From Liolophura sinensis (Eukaryota; Mollusca; Polyplacophora; Chitonida; Chitonidae), in contig NW_027018015.1 of NCBI RefSeq assembly GCF_032854445.1, positions 1-64,000 of the forward strand: 64,000 nucleotides of DNA, given 5' to 3'. A model generated the notes under the pieces. That model was given only the letters and a program-made list of their open reading frames with translations. It did no database searches and was not told the origin of the DNA. This document shows, piece by piece, positions 42,517 through 55,039 of this stretch. Both the position numbers and the translations under genes were made by a program. Within the stretch, counting starts at the first letter, position 1; every line of letters starts with the position of its first letter.

Positions 42517-43284
42517 GCATGGTCATTCGCCTGATATAGCATGGTCATTCGCCGTATATAGGATGGACATTCGCCTTATATAGCATGGTCATTCGCCTTA
42601 TATAGGATGGGCACTCCCCTTATATAGCATGGTCATTCGCCGTATATAGCATGGTCATTCGCCTTATATAGCATGGTCATTCGCCTTATATAGCATGGGC
42701 ATTCGCCTTATATAGCATGGACATTCGCCGTATATAGCATGGTTATTCGCCTTATATAGCATGGACATTCGCTTTATATAGCAGGGGCATTCGCTTTATA
42801 TAGCATGACATTCGCCTTATATAGCATAGTCATTCGCATTATATAGGATGGGCATTCGCCTTATATAGGATGGACATTCGCCTTATATAGCATGGACATT
42901 CGCCTTATATAGCATGGACATTCGCCTTATATAGCATGGTCATTCGCCTTATATAGTATGGTCATCCGCCTTATATAACATGGACATTCGCTTTATATAG
43001 CATGGGCATTCGCCTTATATAGCATGGTCATTCGCTTTATATAGCATGGACATTCGCCTGATATAGCATGGACATTCGCCGTATATAGCATGGTCATTCG
43101 CCTTATATAGCATGGATATTCGCCTTATATAGCATGGTCATTCGCCGTATATAGCATGGACATTCGCCTTATATAGCATGGTCATTCGCTTTATATAGCA
43201 TGAACATTCGCTTTATATAGCATGGGCATTCGCCTTATATAGCATGGACATTCGCTTTATATAGCATGGACATTCGCCTAATAT
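42517..43284. repeat. 22-bp minisatellite with TATATA
   Basis: About 35 tandem units of gcatggtcattcgccttata with ta (22 bp). Variation is mainly at gtc/gac/ggc and gcc/gct. Each unit carries ttatatag. The period is stable, with rare one-base slips. Arrays of this form are ordinary minisatellites. The units abut without spacers, so this is not a CRISPR-like array. Confidence 0.96.
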
Positions 43285-43705
43285 TAAAATAAACATTACC
43301 CGGCATTCCTTAAAATACACTAAAAATCTCCACAATGATTTCTTTCTTATGTTACTTACCCATATTAAGTATTAATCCTTTAGGCAATTTGTTCGGGGAA
43401 TCATTGACAGTCCAACCCATTCTGGTTGCTTTCAGGAAACCAGACCAATGTATTTAATACTACAAAGTGGATGCCTTGTTTTATATGATGTCAGTGGTAA
43501 TGCTGGTGTCTTTGTTGTTTTAGGGAGACAGCTACCCTGTTCTGTGCCCTTTGTCCTTCCGTTGTCAGTTTTGATATACAAATGTGAAACTGCGAATATC
43601 TTTGAAGAACATTCAGCCTACATCCAAATTATTCCCATTAAAGAACTAAAAGTCGCATCTTGAACAATGGTGTTACGGATTTAATTCTGCCTCCCCATGG
43701 GCCAC
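43285..43705. other. Spacer before duplication copy B
   Basis: About 420 bp between the 22-bp array and the 44-bp array. The left end of copy B cannot be placed more exactly, because the corresponding part of copy A lies outside the window. The open frame at 43448-43663 is not recognised. Confidence 0.45.
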
Positions 43706-46435
43706 ACGAGAAACCCATAGTTAACACAAAACACATCCAACTTACATGTACAAGACACTCATAGTGAACACAAATAGCATCCAACTGACATGTACAAGAA
43801 ATCCACAGTTAACACAAAACACATCCAACTTACATGTAAAAAAACCCCATACTTAACACAAAACACATCCAACTTACATGCACAAGAAATCCATAGTGGG
43901 CACAAAACACATCCAACTTACATGTACAAAAACACCACAGTGATCATAAAACACATCCAACTTGCATGTGCAAGAAACCCAAAGTGAACACAAAACACAT
44001 GTACAAGAAACTCACACTGAACACAAAACACAGCTACAAAAAACCCAAAGTGAACACAAAACACATCTGACACACATGTACAAAAACCCACAGTGAACAC
44101 AAAACACATCCAACCTACATGTACAAGAAACCCACAGTGAACACAAAACACATGTACAAGAAACCCACAGTGAACACAAAAAACATCGGACACACATGTA
44201 CAAGAAACCCACAGTGAACACAAAACGCATCGGACACACATGTACAAGAAACCCACAGTGAACACAAAACACATGCAACTTGCACGTACAAGAAACCCTC
44301 AGTGAACACAAAACACATGTACAAAAAACCCACAGTGAACACAAAACACATCTGACACACACGTACAAGAAACCCACAGTGAACACAAAACACATCTGAC
44401 ACACACGTACAAGAAACCCACAGTGAACACAAAACACATCTGACACACACGTACAAGAAACCCATAGTGAACACAAAACACATCTGACACACACGTACAA
44501 GAAACCCACAATGAACACAAAACACATCTGACGCACATGTACAAGAAACCCACAGTGAACACAAAACACATCCAACTGACATGTACAAGAAAGTCACAGT
44601 GAATACAAAACAGATCCAACTTACATGCACAAGAAACCCACAGTGAACACAAAACACATCGGACACACATGTACAAGAAATCCACAGTGAACACAAAACG
44701 CATCGGACACACATGTACAAGAAACCCACAGTAAACACAAAACACATCGGACACACATGTACAAGAAACCCACAGTGAACACAAAACGCATCGGACACAC
44801 ATGTACAAGAAACCCACAGTGAACACAAAACACATGTACAAGAAACCCACAGTGAACACAAAACACATGTACAAGAAACCCACAGTGAACACAAAACACA
44901 TCGGACACACATGTACAAGAAACCCACAGTAAACACAAAATGTGGTATCAGAGAGACAGGAAACGCACCACACCAGAGAAGATGAATACTGTGTAATGTG
45001 TGGATCAGGCGACAGTCCAAACAGAAAGCCAGTACACATTTCAAGATAACAAGAAGAACATGTAATGTGAGGATCCCGTGGTAGACAGACTGGGGAAAAA
45101 ATTACATGTACAAATACCTCATAGTGAACACAAAACACATCCAACTTACATGCACAATAAACCCACAGTGAACACAAAACACATGTGACACACATGTACA
45201 AGAAATCCATAGTGAACACAAAACACATGTGACACACATGTACAAGAAATCCATAGTGAACGCAAAACACATCCGACACACAAGTACAAGAAACCCACAG
45301 TGAACACAAAACACATCTGACACACATGTACAAGAAACCCACAGTGAACACAAAACACATCCAACTGACATGTACAAGAAAGTCACAGTGAATACAAAAC
45401 ATATCCAACTTACATGTACAAGAAACCTCGTAGTGAACAGAAAACACATGCAACTTGCATGTACAAAATCCCCATAGTCAACATAAAACACATCCATCTT
45501 ACATGTACAAGAAACCCACAGTGAACACAAAACACACCCAACATACATCTACAAGAAAAACACAGTGAACACAAAACACATCTACAAGATAACCACAGTG
45601 AACACAAAACACATCCAACTTACATGTACAAGAAACCCATAGTGAACACAAAACACATCCAACTTACATGTACAAGAAACCCATAGTGAACACAAAACAC
45701 ACCCAACATACATCTATAAGAAAAACACAGTGAACACAAAACACATCTACAAGAAACCCACAGTGAACACAAAACACATCCAACTTACATGTACAAGAAA
45801 CCCATAGTGAACACAAAACACACTCAACATACATCTACAAGAAAAACACAGTGAACACAAAACACATCTACAAGAAACCCACAGTAAACACAAAACACAT
45901 CCAACTTACATGCACAAGAAACCCATAGTCAACACAAAACACATCCAACTTACATCTACAAGAAAAACACAGTGAACACAAAACACATCTACAAGAAACC
46001 CACAGTAAACACAAAACACATCCAACTTACATGCACAAGAAACCCATAGTCAACACAAAACACATCCAACTTACATGTACAAGAAACCCATAGTGAACAC
46101 AAAACACATCCAACTTACATGTACAAGAAACCCATAGTGAACACAAAACACATCTGACACACATGTACAAGAAACTCATAGTGAACACAAAACACATCCA
46201 ACTCACATGTACAAGAAAGTCACAGTGGACATAAAACACATCCAACCTACATGTACAAGAAACCCACAGTGAACACAAAACACATCTGACACACATGTAC
46301 AAGAAACCCATAGTGAACACAAAACACATCCAACTCACATGTACAAGGAAGTCACAATGGACATAAAACACATCCATCTTACATGTACAAGAAACCCACA
46401 GTGAACACAAAACACATCCAACATACATCTACAAG
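43706..46435. repeat. 44/33-bp minisatellite array (copy B)
   Basis: Same family as 1-2033. The ctgacacacat and ccaactgacat variants have no stop in any antisense frame, which explains antisense open frames of up to 384 codons (44299-45453). Between 45546 and 46040 a higher-order unit of 121 bp (33+44+44) is repeated, with starts at 45711, 45832 and 45953. A piece of a different repeat interrupts the array at 44940-45104. Confidence 0.95.
44940..45104. repeat. 61-bp-family segment inside the 44-bp array
   Basis: About 165 bp (gtggtatcagagagacagga, then caccagagaagatgaatact, then tcaagataacaagaagaaca) match 48149-48290 and 3591-3720 of the 61-bp arrays rather than the surrounding 44-bp repeat. 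The 44-bp units resume right after it. Confidence 0.85.
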
Positions 46436-47430
46436 AAAGTACTATTGTTTGTTGTGTTACTGCGTATTACTATTGTCACAGTCACATAGTCATTTGTGTT
46501 GGAGTCATGATGTTATACACGTATCTGTAACAGTCTAACGTGTGCAGTTACTCAGTTTCCTCTAGTATAGGCTTCCGCCAATAAATATAATTTTGTACTT
46601 AGTGTTATGAGCTAATCACATAAAGTCTTTAAATATGAAGTATCAATCACTGACAAAGCAGGAAAGATATATTCGATTTTAAACATCTTTAATATTTAAG
46701 TTTACTCTTAGATTTAGATTAATTTGTTTCTCTTCACCCATATACATGCTTTTTTATCTTCTGTCATAAAACCGCCTTTCTAATGATGATACAGTATGGC
46801 GGTGTTACAGTATTTTTTTCTTTAACAAACAGGTTATAAAAGTTTGTAGACCGAGGGATCTAAATAATAAAAATCAATCACATTCAGTTACTTTGTAACA
46901 TTTTCCAACTTACGTATCTTCTACAAACGACATACATTCTTTAGCAACCCATTATAAAGGCTGTGCCAGTTTTTGAAAGTCAGTAATCTCCCAACACTTG
47001 GCATTAACTTGACAGTTAAAATGGCTAGTCTGCACAATCCCCAAATATTTTATGTGTCTGAACATTGTGTTTTATTGAACGATTCTGACAGTTGATGAGA
47101 TTTGTTATAGCTTCTTTGTGACCCATGGCGCATATTGGCCCACAGTTATTGTCTGTCTGATTTCTGCCACCAAGAAAATCTCAGGCAATTTACCATTTAC
47201 CTAAACATTAACATGTTTAAATGACATTTGGAAGCTGGCAGTCATAAGGCAGTAAGTCATACCACAAATACATGGATGACAGCGTCTAGGTTGATTAGCT
47301 GAAAACGTCTTTACTTTTTTATGGAGATCATTTTGTTGTTGATGACCAACAGTTTACACATTACCGTAGTGTTTAATTCAGGCTACAATATGTGTTCGTG
47401 CTAAAATGATGACAGTTGCCACATTTCTTC
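46436..47430. other. No gene seen; counterpart of 2034-2889
   Basis: Nearly identical to copy A, with about 40 extra bases near 46460-46500 and about 100 extra bases at 47340-47430. No coding signal. Confidence 0.55.
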
Positions 47431-47566
47431 CCCTTCGGGACGATAGATCCAGGGTTAGTCCTGGTTCGGGTCACGCCTAGAACATTAAAAGTTAAAGTTA
47501 TATCTCCCTTGCCTCACGTTTAGCATTACGGGATAATGCAACGAATTGTTGACATGTACCACGTAC
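47431..47566 (+). mobile_element. SINE-2 fragment, sense (copy B)
   Basis: Counterpart of 2890-3005, retaining part of the tRNA-like head (cttcgggacgatagatccag). It then has gggtcacgcctagaacatta and gggataatgcaacgaattgt. Confidence 0.75.
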
Positions 47567-47576
47567 TAAACACAGA

Positions 47577-47845
47577 GGGGCCCTCGTGGCTCAGTTGGTT
47601 AGCGCGCTAGTGTAGCGTAATGACCTAGGCGTCTCTGACCAATGCAGTCGCTGTGAGTTCAAGTCCAGCTCATGCTGCTTCCTCTCCGGCCTTGAGTGGG
47701 AAGGTCTTTCAGCAACCTGCGGATGGTCGTGGGTTTCTCCAGGACTGTGCCCCGTTTCCACCCACCATAATGCTGGTCGCCGTCGTATAAGTAAAATATT
47801 CTTGAGTACGGCGTAAAACACCAATCAAATAAGTAAATAAATATT
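47577..47845 (+). mobile_element. SINE-1, near full length (copy B)
   Basis: Counterpart of 3015-3282, with A box tggctcagttggttagcgcg, B box gttcaagtcc and tail gagtacggcgtaaaacacca. Confidence 0.88.
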
Positions 47846-47859
47846 AAATACGGAGGATA

Positions 47860-50800
47860 TCCACCACACCTGAGAAAATACACATGGTAGTTTGTGGATC
47901 AGGCCCCGGGCACAGAGGAAACCCAACACACGTCAGAAGATACGCATCAGATAATGTGTGTACCACGCAATGGGCAGAGAGGAAACCCAGCACACGTGAG
48001 AAAGTGTACAAGGTAATATGTGAGGAATTAGACGGAGTGGAAGTAAAGCACACCCGAGAAGATTCACCTCATATAACATGTGGGCCCGAAAAGAGACAGA
48101 AAAGAAACTGTCCTCACCTGAGAAGATACATATCAGGTCATATGTGGACCAGGTATCAGAGAGACAGGAAATGCACCACACCAGAGAAGATGAATACCCT
48201 GTAATATGTGGATCAGGTGACAGCCAGAGAGGATCACAGCACACGTTGGGAGATAACAAGAAGAAAATGTAATGTGAGGACCCCGTATTAGATAGAGGAA
48301 AAAAAGCTCTCCTGAGAAGTTACACATCATGTAATGTGTGGATCTCCTCTGAGAGAAAAACCATCTCTCCTGACAAGTTAAACATTACCTAATGGGAGAA
48401 CCAGGGACAGAGACAGACAGGAAAACCAGCTCTCGTAAGAAGTTACCCTTCATGTAATGTCTGGACCTTGTATTAGACTGAGACCAAACCAGTTTTCATG
48501 AAAAGTTGCACATTATGTACTGTGAGGAACAAGTGTCAGACAGAGAGGAAACCCACCACAGGTGAGAACAAACACATCAGGGAATATATGGACATGGCAT
48601 CAGACAGAGAGGAGACCTACTACAACCGAGAAGGTACACATCAGGTAATAGATGGACAATTTATCTGATAGGTAGGAAACACAGTTTATACCTGAGAAGA
48701 TACACATCAGAGAATATTCATGCCAGGTGCCAGAGAGAAAACACACATAGGTGAGAAGATACACATCAGGAAATGGATGGACAAGGTATTAGACACAGAG
48801 GAAACACAGCACAGCTGAGAAGTTACATATTACGGAATAGGTGGACCAATATCAGACAGAGGAAACCACCACAACTGAGAAGTTACATATTACGGAATAT
48901 GTGGATCAAATATCAGACAGAGGATACCTACCATAGCTGAGAAGTTACATATTACGGAATAGGGGGACCAAATATCAGACAGAGGAAACCACCACAGCTG
49001 AGTAGTTACATATTACGGAATATGTGGATCAAGTATCAGACAGAGGAAACCCACCACAGCTGAGAAAAACGCATTTGAGAATATTTAAACAGGTATCAGA
49101 CAATCAGGAAACACGGCACACCTAAGAAGATAAACATCAGGAAATGGATGGACAATGTATTAGACACAGAGGAAACACAGCACAGCTGAGAAGTTACATA
49201 TTACGGAATAGGTGGACCAATATCAGACAGAGGAAACCCCCACAGCTGAGAAGTTACATATTACGGAATATGTGGATCAAATATCAGACAGAGGATACCT
49301 ACCATAGCTGAGAAGTTACATATTACGGAATAGGGGGACCAAATATCAGACAGAGGAAACCACCACAGCTGAGAAGTTACATATTACGGAATAGGTGGAC
49401 CAAATATCAGACAGAGGAAACCACCACAGCTGAGAAGTTACATATTACGGAATAGGTGGACCAAATATCAGACAGAGGAAACCACCACAGCTGAGAAGTT
49501 ACATATTACGAAATATGTGGATCAAATATCAGACAGAGGATACCTACCATAGCTGAGAAGTTACATATTACGGAATAGGTGGACCAAATATCAGACAGAG
49601 GAAACCACCATAGCTGAGAAGTTACATATTACGGAATAGGTGGACCAAATATCAGACAGAGGAAACCACCACAGCTGAGAAAATAGGCATTTGAGAATAT
49701 TTAAACAGGTATCAGACAATCAGGAAACACGGCACACCTAAGAAGATACACATCAGGTAATATGTGGACGGAGTATTAGACAGGGATGAAATCCATAACA
49801 ACTGAGAAGATACACATCAGATTATACATTGACAAGGTATCAAACACAGAGAAGAAATAAACTACACCTTAGAAGTTACACATAAGGGAATATGTGGACT
49901 AAGTATCAGGCAAGGCGGAAACACGGCACACCTGAATATACCCTGAATATACGTGTATATACCCATCAGGTAACTTGAACTAGTTAAATCTGAAATTGGT
50001 ATAAGTAAAACTGCTTTAAGGGAATATGTAGACGAAGCTTCAGATAGATTGTAAACCCTTTAGAACTGAGACGATACGCATCAGGTAATGTGTGGACGAG
50101 GTATCAGGCAAAGGAAACCAACCGCACCTGAAAAGTTACACATAAGTTAATATGTACACCAGTTATATGACAGGGATGAAACACCGCACACCTGAGAAGA
50201 TACACATCAGGTAATTTGTCGACCGACCATCAGACAAAGAAGAAACACGGCACGCCTGAGAAGGCACATTAGGTAATATGTGGACCAAGTATCACACAAA
50301 GAGGAAACTCACCACACTTGAGAAGATACACTAGGGAATATTATTACCAGATATCAGACAGAGAGGAGACCTACTACAACCGAGAAGGTACACATCAGGT
50401 AATAGATGGACAATTTATCTGATAGGTAGGAAACACAGTTTATACCTGAGAAGATACACATCAGAGAATATTCATGCCAGGTGCCAGAGAGAAAACACAC
50501 ATAGGTGAGAAGATACACATCAGGAAATGGATGGACAAGGTATTAGACACAGAGGAAACACAGCACAGCTGAGAAGTTACATATTACGGAATAGGTGGAC
50601 CAATATCAGACAGAGGAAACCACCACAACTGAGAAGTTACATATTACGGAATATGTGGATCAAATATCAGACAGAGGATACCTACCATAGCTGAGAAGTT
50701 ACATATTACGGAATAGGGGGACCAAATATCAGACAGAGGAAACCACCACAGCTGAGTAGTTACATATTACGGAATATGTGGATCAAGTATCAGACAGAGG

Positions 50801-52170
50801 AAACCCACCACAGCTGAGAAAAACGCATTTGAGAATATTTAAACAGGTATCAGACAATCAGGAAACACGGCACACCTAAGAAGATAAACATCAGGAAATG
50901 GATGGACAATGTATTAGACACAGAGGAAACACAGCACAGCTGAGAAGTTACATATTACGGAATAGGTGGACCAATATCAGACAGAGGAAACCCCCACAGC
51001 TGAGAAGTTACATATTACGGAATATGTGGATCAAATATCAGACAGAGGATACCTACCATAGCTGAGAAGTTACATATTACGGAATAGGGGGACCAAATAT
51101 CAGACAGAGGAAACCACCACAGCTGAGAAGTTACATATTACGGAATAGGTGGACCAAATATCAGACAGAGGAAACCACCACAGCTGAGAAGTTACATATT
51201 ACGGAATAGGTGGACCAAATATCAGACAGAGGAAACCACCACAGCTGAGAAGTTACATATTACGAAATATGTGGATCAAATATCAGACAGAGGATACCTA
51301 CCATAGCTGAGAAGTTACATATTACGGAATAGGTGGACCAAATATCAGACAGAGGAAACCACCATAGCTGAGAAGTTACATATTACGGAATAGGTGGACC
51401 AAATATCAGACAGAGGAAACCACCACAGCTGAGAAAATAGGCATTTGAGAATATTTAAACAGGTATCAGACAATCAGGAAACACGGCACACCTAAGAAGA
51501 TACACATCAGGTAATATGTGGACGGAGTATTAGACAGGGATGAAATCCATAACAACTGAGAAGATACACATCAGATTATACATTGACAAGGTATCAAACA
51601 CAGAGAAGAAATAAACTACACCTTAGAAGTTACACATAAGGGAATATGTGGACTAAGTATCAGGCAAGGCGGAAACACGGCACACCTGAATATACCCTGA
51701 ATATACGTGTATATACCCATCAGGTAACTTGAACTAGTTAAATCTGAAATTGGTATAAGTAAAACTGCTTTAAGGGAATATGTAGACGAAGCTTCAGATA
51801 GATTGTAAACCCTTTAGAACTGAGACGATACGCATCAGGTAATGTGTGGACGAGGTATCAGGCAAAGGAAACCAACCGCACCTGAAAAGTTACACATAAG
51901 TTAATATGTACACCAGTTATATGACAGGGATGAAACACCGCACACCTGAGAAGATACACATCAGGTAATTTGTCGACCGACCATCAGACAAAGAAGAAAC
52001 ACGGCACGCCTGAGAAGGCACATTAGGTAATATGTGGACCAAGTATCACACAAAGAGGAAACTCACCACACTTGAGAAGATACACTAGGGAATATTATTA
52101 CCAGATATCAGACAGAGAGGAGAGCCAGCACTACCAAGAAGATACCCATCAGGTAACTTGAACTAGTTAA
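47860..52170. repeat. 61-bp minisatellite array (copy B, left)
   Basis: Counterpart of 3300-5290 but more than twice as long. The extra length comes from a 1754-bp tandem duplication and from a nested duplication of about 371 bp (from 48767 and 49138). Units are as in copy A, with gctgagaagttacatattac units most regular. Confidence 0.93.
48601..52108. repeat. Perfect-looking 1754-bp tandem duplication
   Basis: 48601-50354 and 50355-52108 match with a constant offset of 1754 at every point I compared (starts, 48781, 49021, 49921 and 50101), with no difference seen. The junction shares cagacagagaggaga with the sequence at 52109, so unequal exchange between 61-bp units explains it. Copy A has one version only. 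Confidence 0.9.
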
Positions 52171-52640
52171 ATGTGAAACTTCTATACGTAAAACTGCTAT
52201 ATAAGGTGCATTGTTTTAAGACACTATAAAGAATTACTACACAATCATTTAATGAGCATGTGTTTCAGAAGTTCGAACACAGGGGAGAGACAATGGGGAA
52301 AATATCACCGAGTCAGTCATATATGAACACAACAACATCTGAATTCAAAATAACAGCAAGCAGTTGAAACAGAACAGTGCACTTGTGTACAACATGTAAT
52401 CTTGATCAGAGATTATCATAGCTAGAGTACTGGTGATATAGAGCCACTTCTTAATGTAAATCAGGAACAAGTTCAGAAATCAAAGATGATTTGCTAGCTG
52501 ATTTTAGATATCGGGATTCTGAACCAAAACATACCCTATCGAAGTCACAGGTGCTCCATCTTCACTATATGTATTTTCATGTATAAATGGTGATCTCTAT
52601 TGCTCAGTGACACTCCCGATTATGTTGATTTACATGCCAC
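52171..52640. repeat. Tail following the left 61-bp array (copy B)
   Basis: Counterpart of 5291-5770, again ending in gctcagtgacactcc-type sequence at 52597 that also occurs in the TRIM 3' flank. Confidence 0.75.
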
Positions 52641-54307
52641 CATCACTAACAAGAGTTCAGGTGAACACAACATACGCCCCAACAAATGCATTTCTTTAAA
52701 ATGTATAGAGGATTACCAGCAGTATTGTGGTGAGTATAACCGATGAGGGGAATCTTCATGGGTGTGGATGATACGTAAGGGGCTACCATGACAACCGCCA
52801 AAATGTACAAGCGTGAGTTGCGACACTTTGTCAATTGTGTATCCGTATATCCACCAAGAATTATAACTCTGTGTGGAAAACAGTTGGAGTTACTAGTATT
52901 TTATTGGTCTTTGTCTTTGTTTCTCTTTAGCCGTTTTTCATTTATTTATTTATTTTTCATTTTTATGACACCTATGCAGATTAACCTCTGCCCTGAACCT
53001 GATGGCGACAGGCTGTAGGGCAGGATGAAAGCTTTCGGACCGTCTGGAAAAACGGTTCATCGATAGAGAAGGTGAGATGTCGATCTTGAAGTGACATAGA
53101 TAGAAGTGGGTATGTGGCAGACAGTGTAAAAGAGCTTGATATTAGTACACAATCACATAGCCATGGACTTGATGAGACCAGGAAATCCTGGGAGATCTAT
53201 AGTCTATATCTTTGAGAGAGTTGCCTATATTCATTTGTCTATAAAATCGAAATTTGCCTTTAGTCAGTGTAACAACCCGAACTCTACATATTGTGAAGTT
53301 GGACGTCCAGTGTTTTTACAAAGAAATTGCAGTTGGAATACTTTTTCTATTTGATAATGTTAAACTCCATCTGCTAATTTTCGGCGGCAAGAACGCATTG
53401 CCTCAGATCACAATTATTCAAAAACAAGTTGCATGCTGAACAATGGGTGTGGAGAGCAATTGGTTTTACAATGGCTGCATCAACCAGCGGTTAGAAAAAA
53501 AACCTACAATAACACAGCCAGCACTACTGTCTGCGAATAACAGGATCGCTTTAATTTACTGAAATCCATCTCTAAAACTATACTGCCGTGAGATCATAGC
53601 CGTGAGGTTATATTGTATTAACACGTGCGAACGATTTCAAATATCTCCAATGTGCCACTGGTTTTTGAATACTTATGACGTCACCCGAGGCAATTAGTTC
53701 TTTCCGTCGAAGCCGAGCTGATGAACTTTAACAGTATAAATTAGAAAAAGTGTTTTACCTTCATTTTCCTAGCAAGAATATGAACTTAAAACATATCCAT
53801 GTGTAGAGCTTTGGTTGTTACGTGTCACTGACTGAAAGCAAATTTCGTACCGAGTATGAATGATTTTACAGACAGTTGAATATAGGGACTCTCTAAAAGA
53901 AGTAGACTATAGTACTAGGCCAATCGTTGCAAAACTTTAAAAACTTAAAAGCCGTAAAATTTTGCGACAAAAGTTTGATCGAGGAATGTTGGTTGGATAA
54001 CTATTTCAGCATTAATAAGCACTATCCAATGGAAATAATAAACTAACACCTCGACCCGATCATCAGATAGATCAAACAGCAGGGCCACTTAGCCTGCCTT
54101 TTATTGGATAGGCTTTATATTGACAACCATTTGCACAATGGTTCAACAATGCCTGTTCAGAAGTACCTGTTCAGCACTACCTGTTCAGCAGAACCTTTTC
54201 GGCAATGCCTGTTTTGCCTGTCCCGTCTCAACCAGTCTACCGTTGCTGCCCATCTCCAGATGGATGTTGACACACAATACTTTTAATATGTATTTATGTA
54301 TGCTCAG
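52641..54307. other. No gene seen; counterpart of 5771-7605
   Basis: Short open frames differ from those of copy A because of indels and stops, which argues against coding. Deletions against copy A lie at about 53600-53650 and 54139. Confidence 0.5.
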
Positions 54308-54600
54308 AATTTAACGTGGTACTTAACAATTTTTCAGTCCTAGGACGACGCGCAGTCATTAGGTGTGTGTACATATATTGTGCCTTCTTGTTGCAGGGCG
54401 AGTTCATGCCGCCAAAGGGCTGTCGTCACTGAAGTGTCATGCCGAAGACACCAGATATGATACCCCACCCAGTCACATTATACTGACACCAGGCCAACCA
54501 CTCCTGCTACTTTTCTCCAACCTTTCAGTGCTGAACAGTTGGCAAGGCAGCAGATGTAAGTACTATTTTTAAGTCTTTGACATGACCCGACGCAGGTCTT
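54308..54600 (-). mobile_element. SINE-2 fragment, antisense (copy B)
   Basis: Counterpart of 7606-7905, with tttaacgtggtacttaacaa at one end and tttgacatgacccgacgcag at the other. Confidence 0.8.
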
Positions 54601-54789
54601 CCTACAGAGTCATTGTAGAGGATGACCTGAGTGGTGCATATACTTTTACTCTAACCTGTGATGATGGCCGTAAGCTGAAAGATTTTAAAGTGTGAACAGA
54701 TAATGTGTTGTGACTGACGTCTAAGTTACTGGCACCTGGCTTATTTATCCTCCAGTCTGGTGATGTTTTTATTATTGAAACACGATTAA

Positions 54790-54985
54790 GCGGTTTATTT
54801 ATTTGTTCGGCGTTTTACGCCATACTGCAGAATTTTCACTTATTCGACGGAGGCCAGCATAATGGTAGGAGGAAACCGGGCAGAACTCGGGGCGATTCGC
54901 ATGTTGATAACAGGCCTTTCCACGTACGATCAGAGAGGAAGCCAGCGTGAGCTGGATTTGATCTCACAGCGACCGCATAGTTGAG
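54790..54985 (-). mobile_element. SINE-1 fragment, antisense (copy B)
   Basis: Counterpart of 8093-8288. The tail part cggcgttttacgccatactg is better preserved here than in copy A. Confidence 0.82.
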
Positions 54986-55039
54986 AAGTTCGGGGGTCAT
55001 TTCACCATGTTGGGAACACGATAAAGTGGCACTGATATA

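Noticed and set aside
42517-43284. CRISPR-like array
   Set aside because: Units are contiguous without spacers, and the genome is clearly eukaryotic.
44012-45548. Long antisense open frames of 148 to 384 codons
   Set aside because: They consist only of the 44/33-bp repeat, switch frame with every 44-bp unit and have no unique sequence. The repeat itself explains them.
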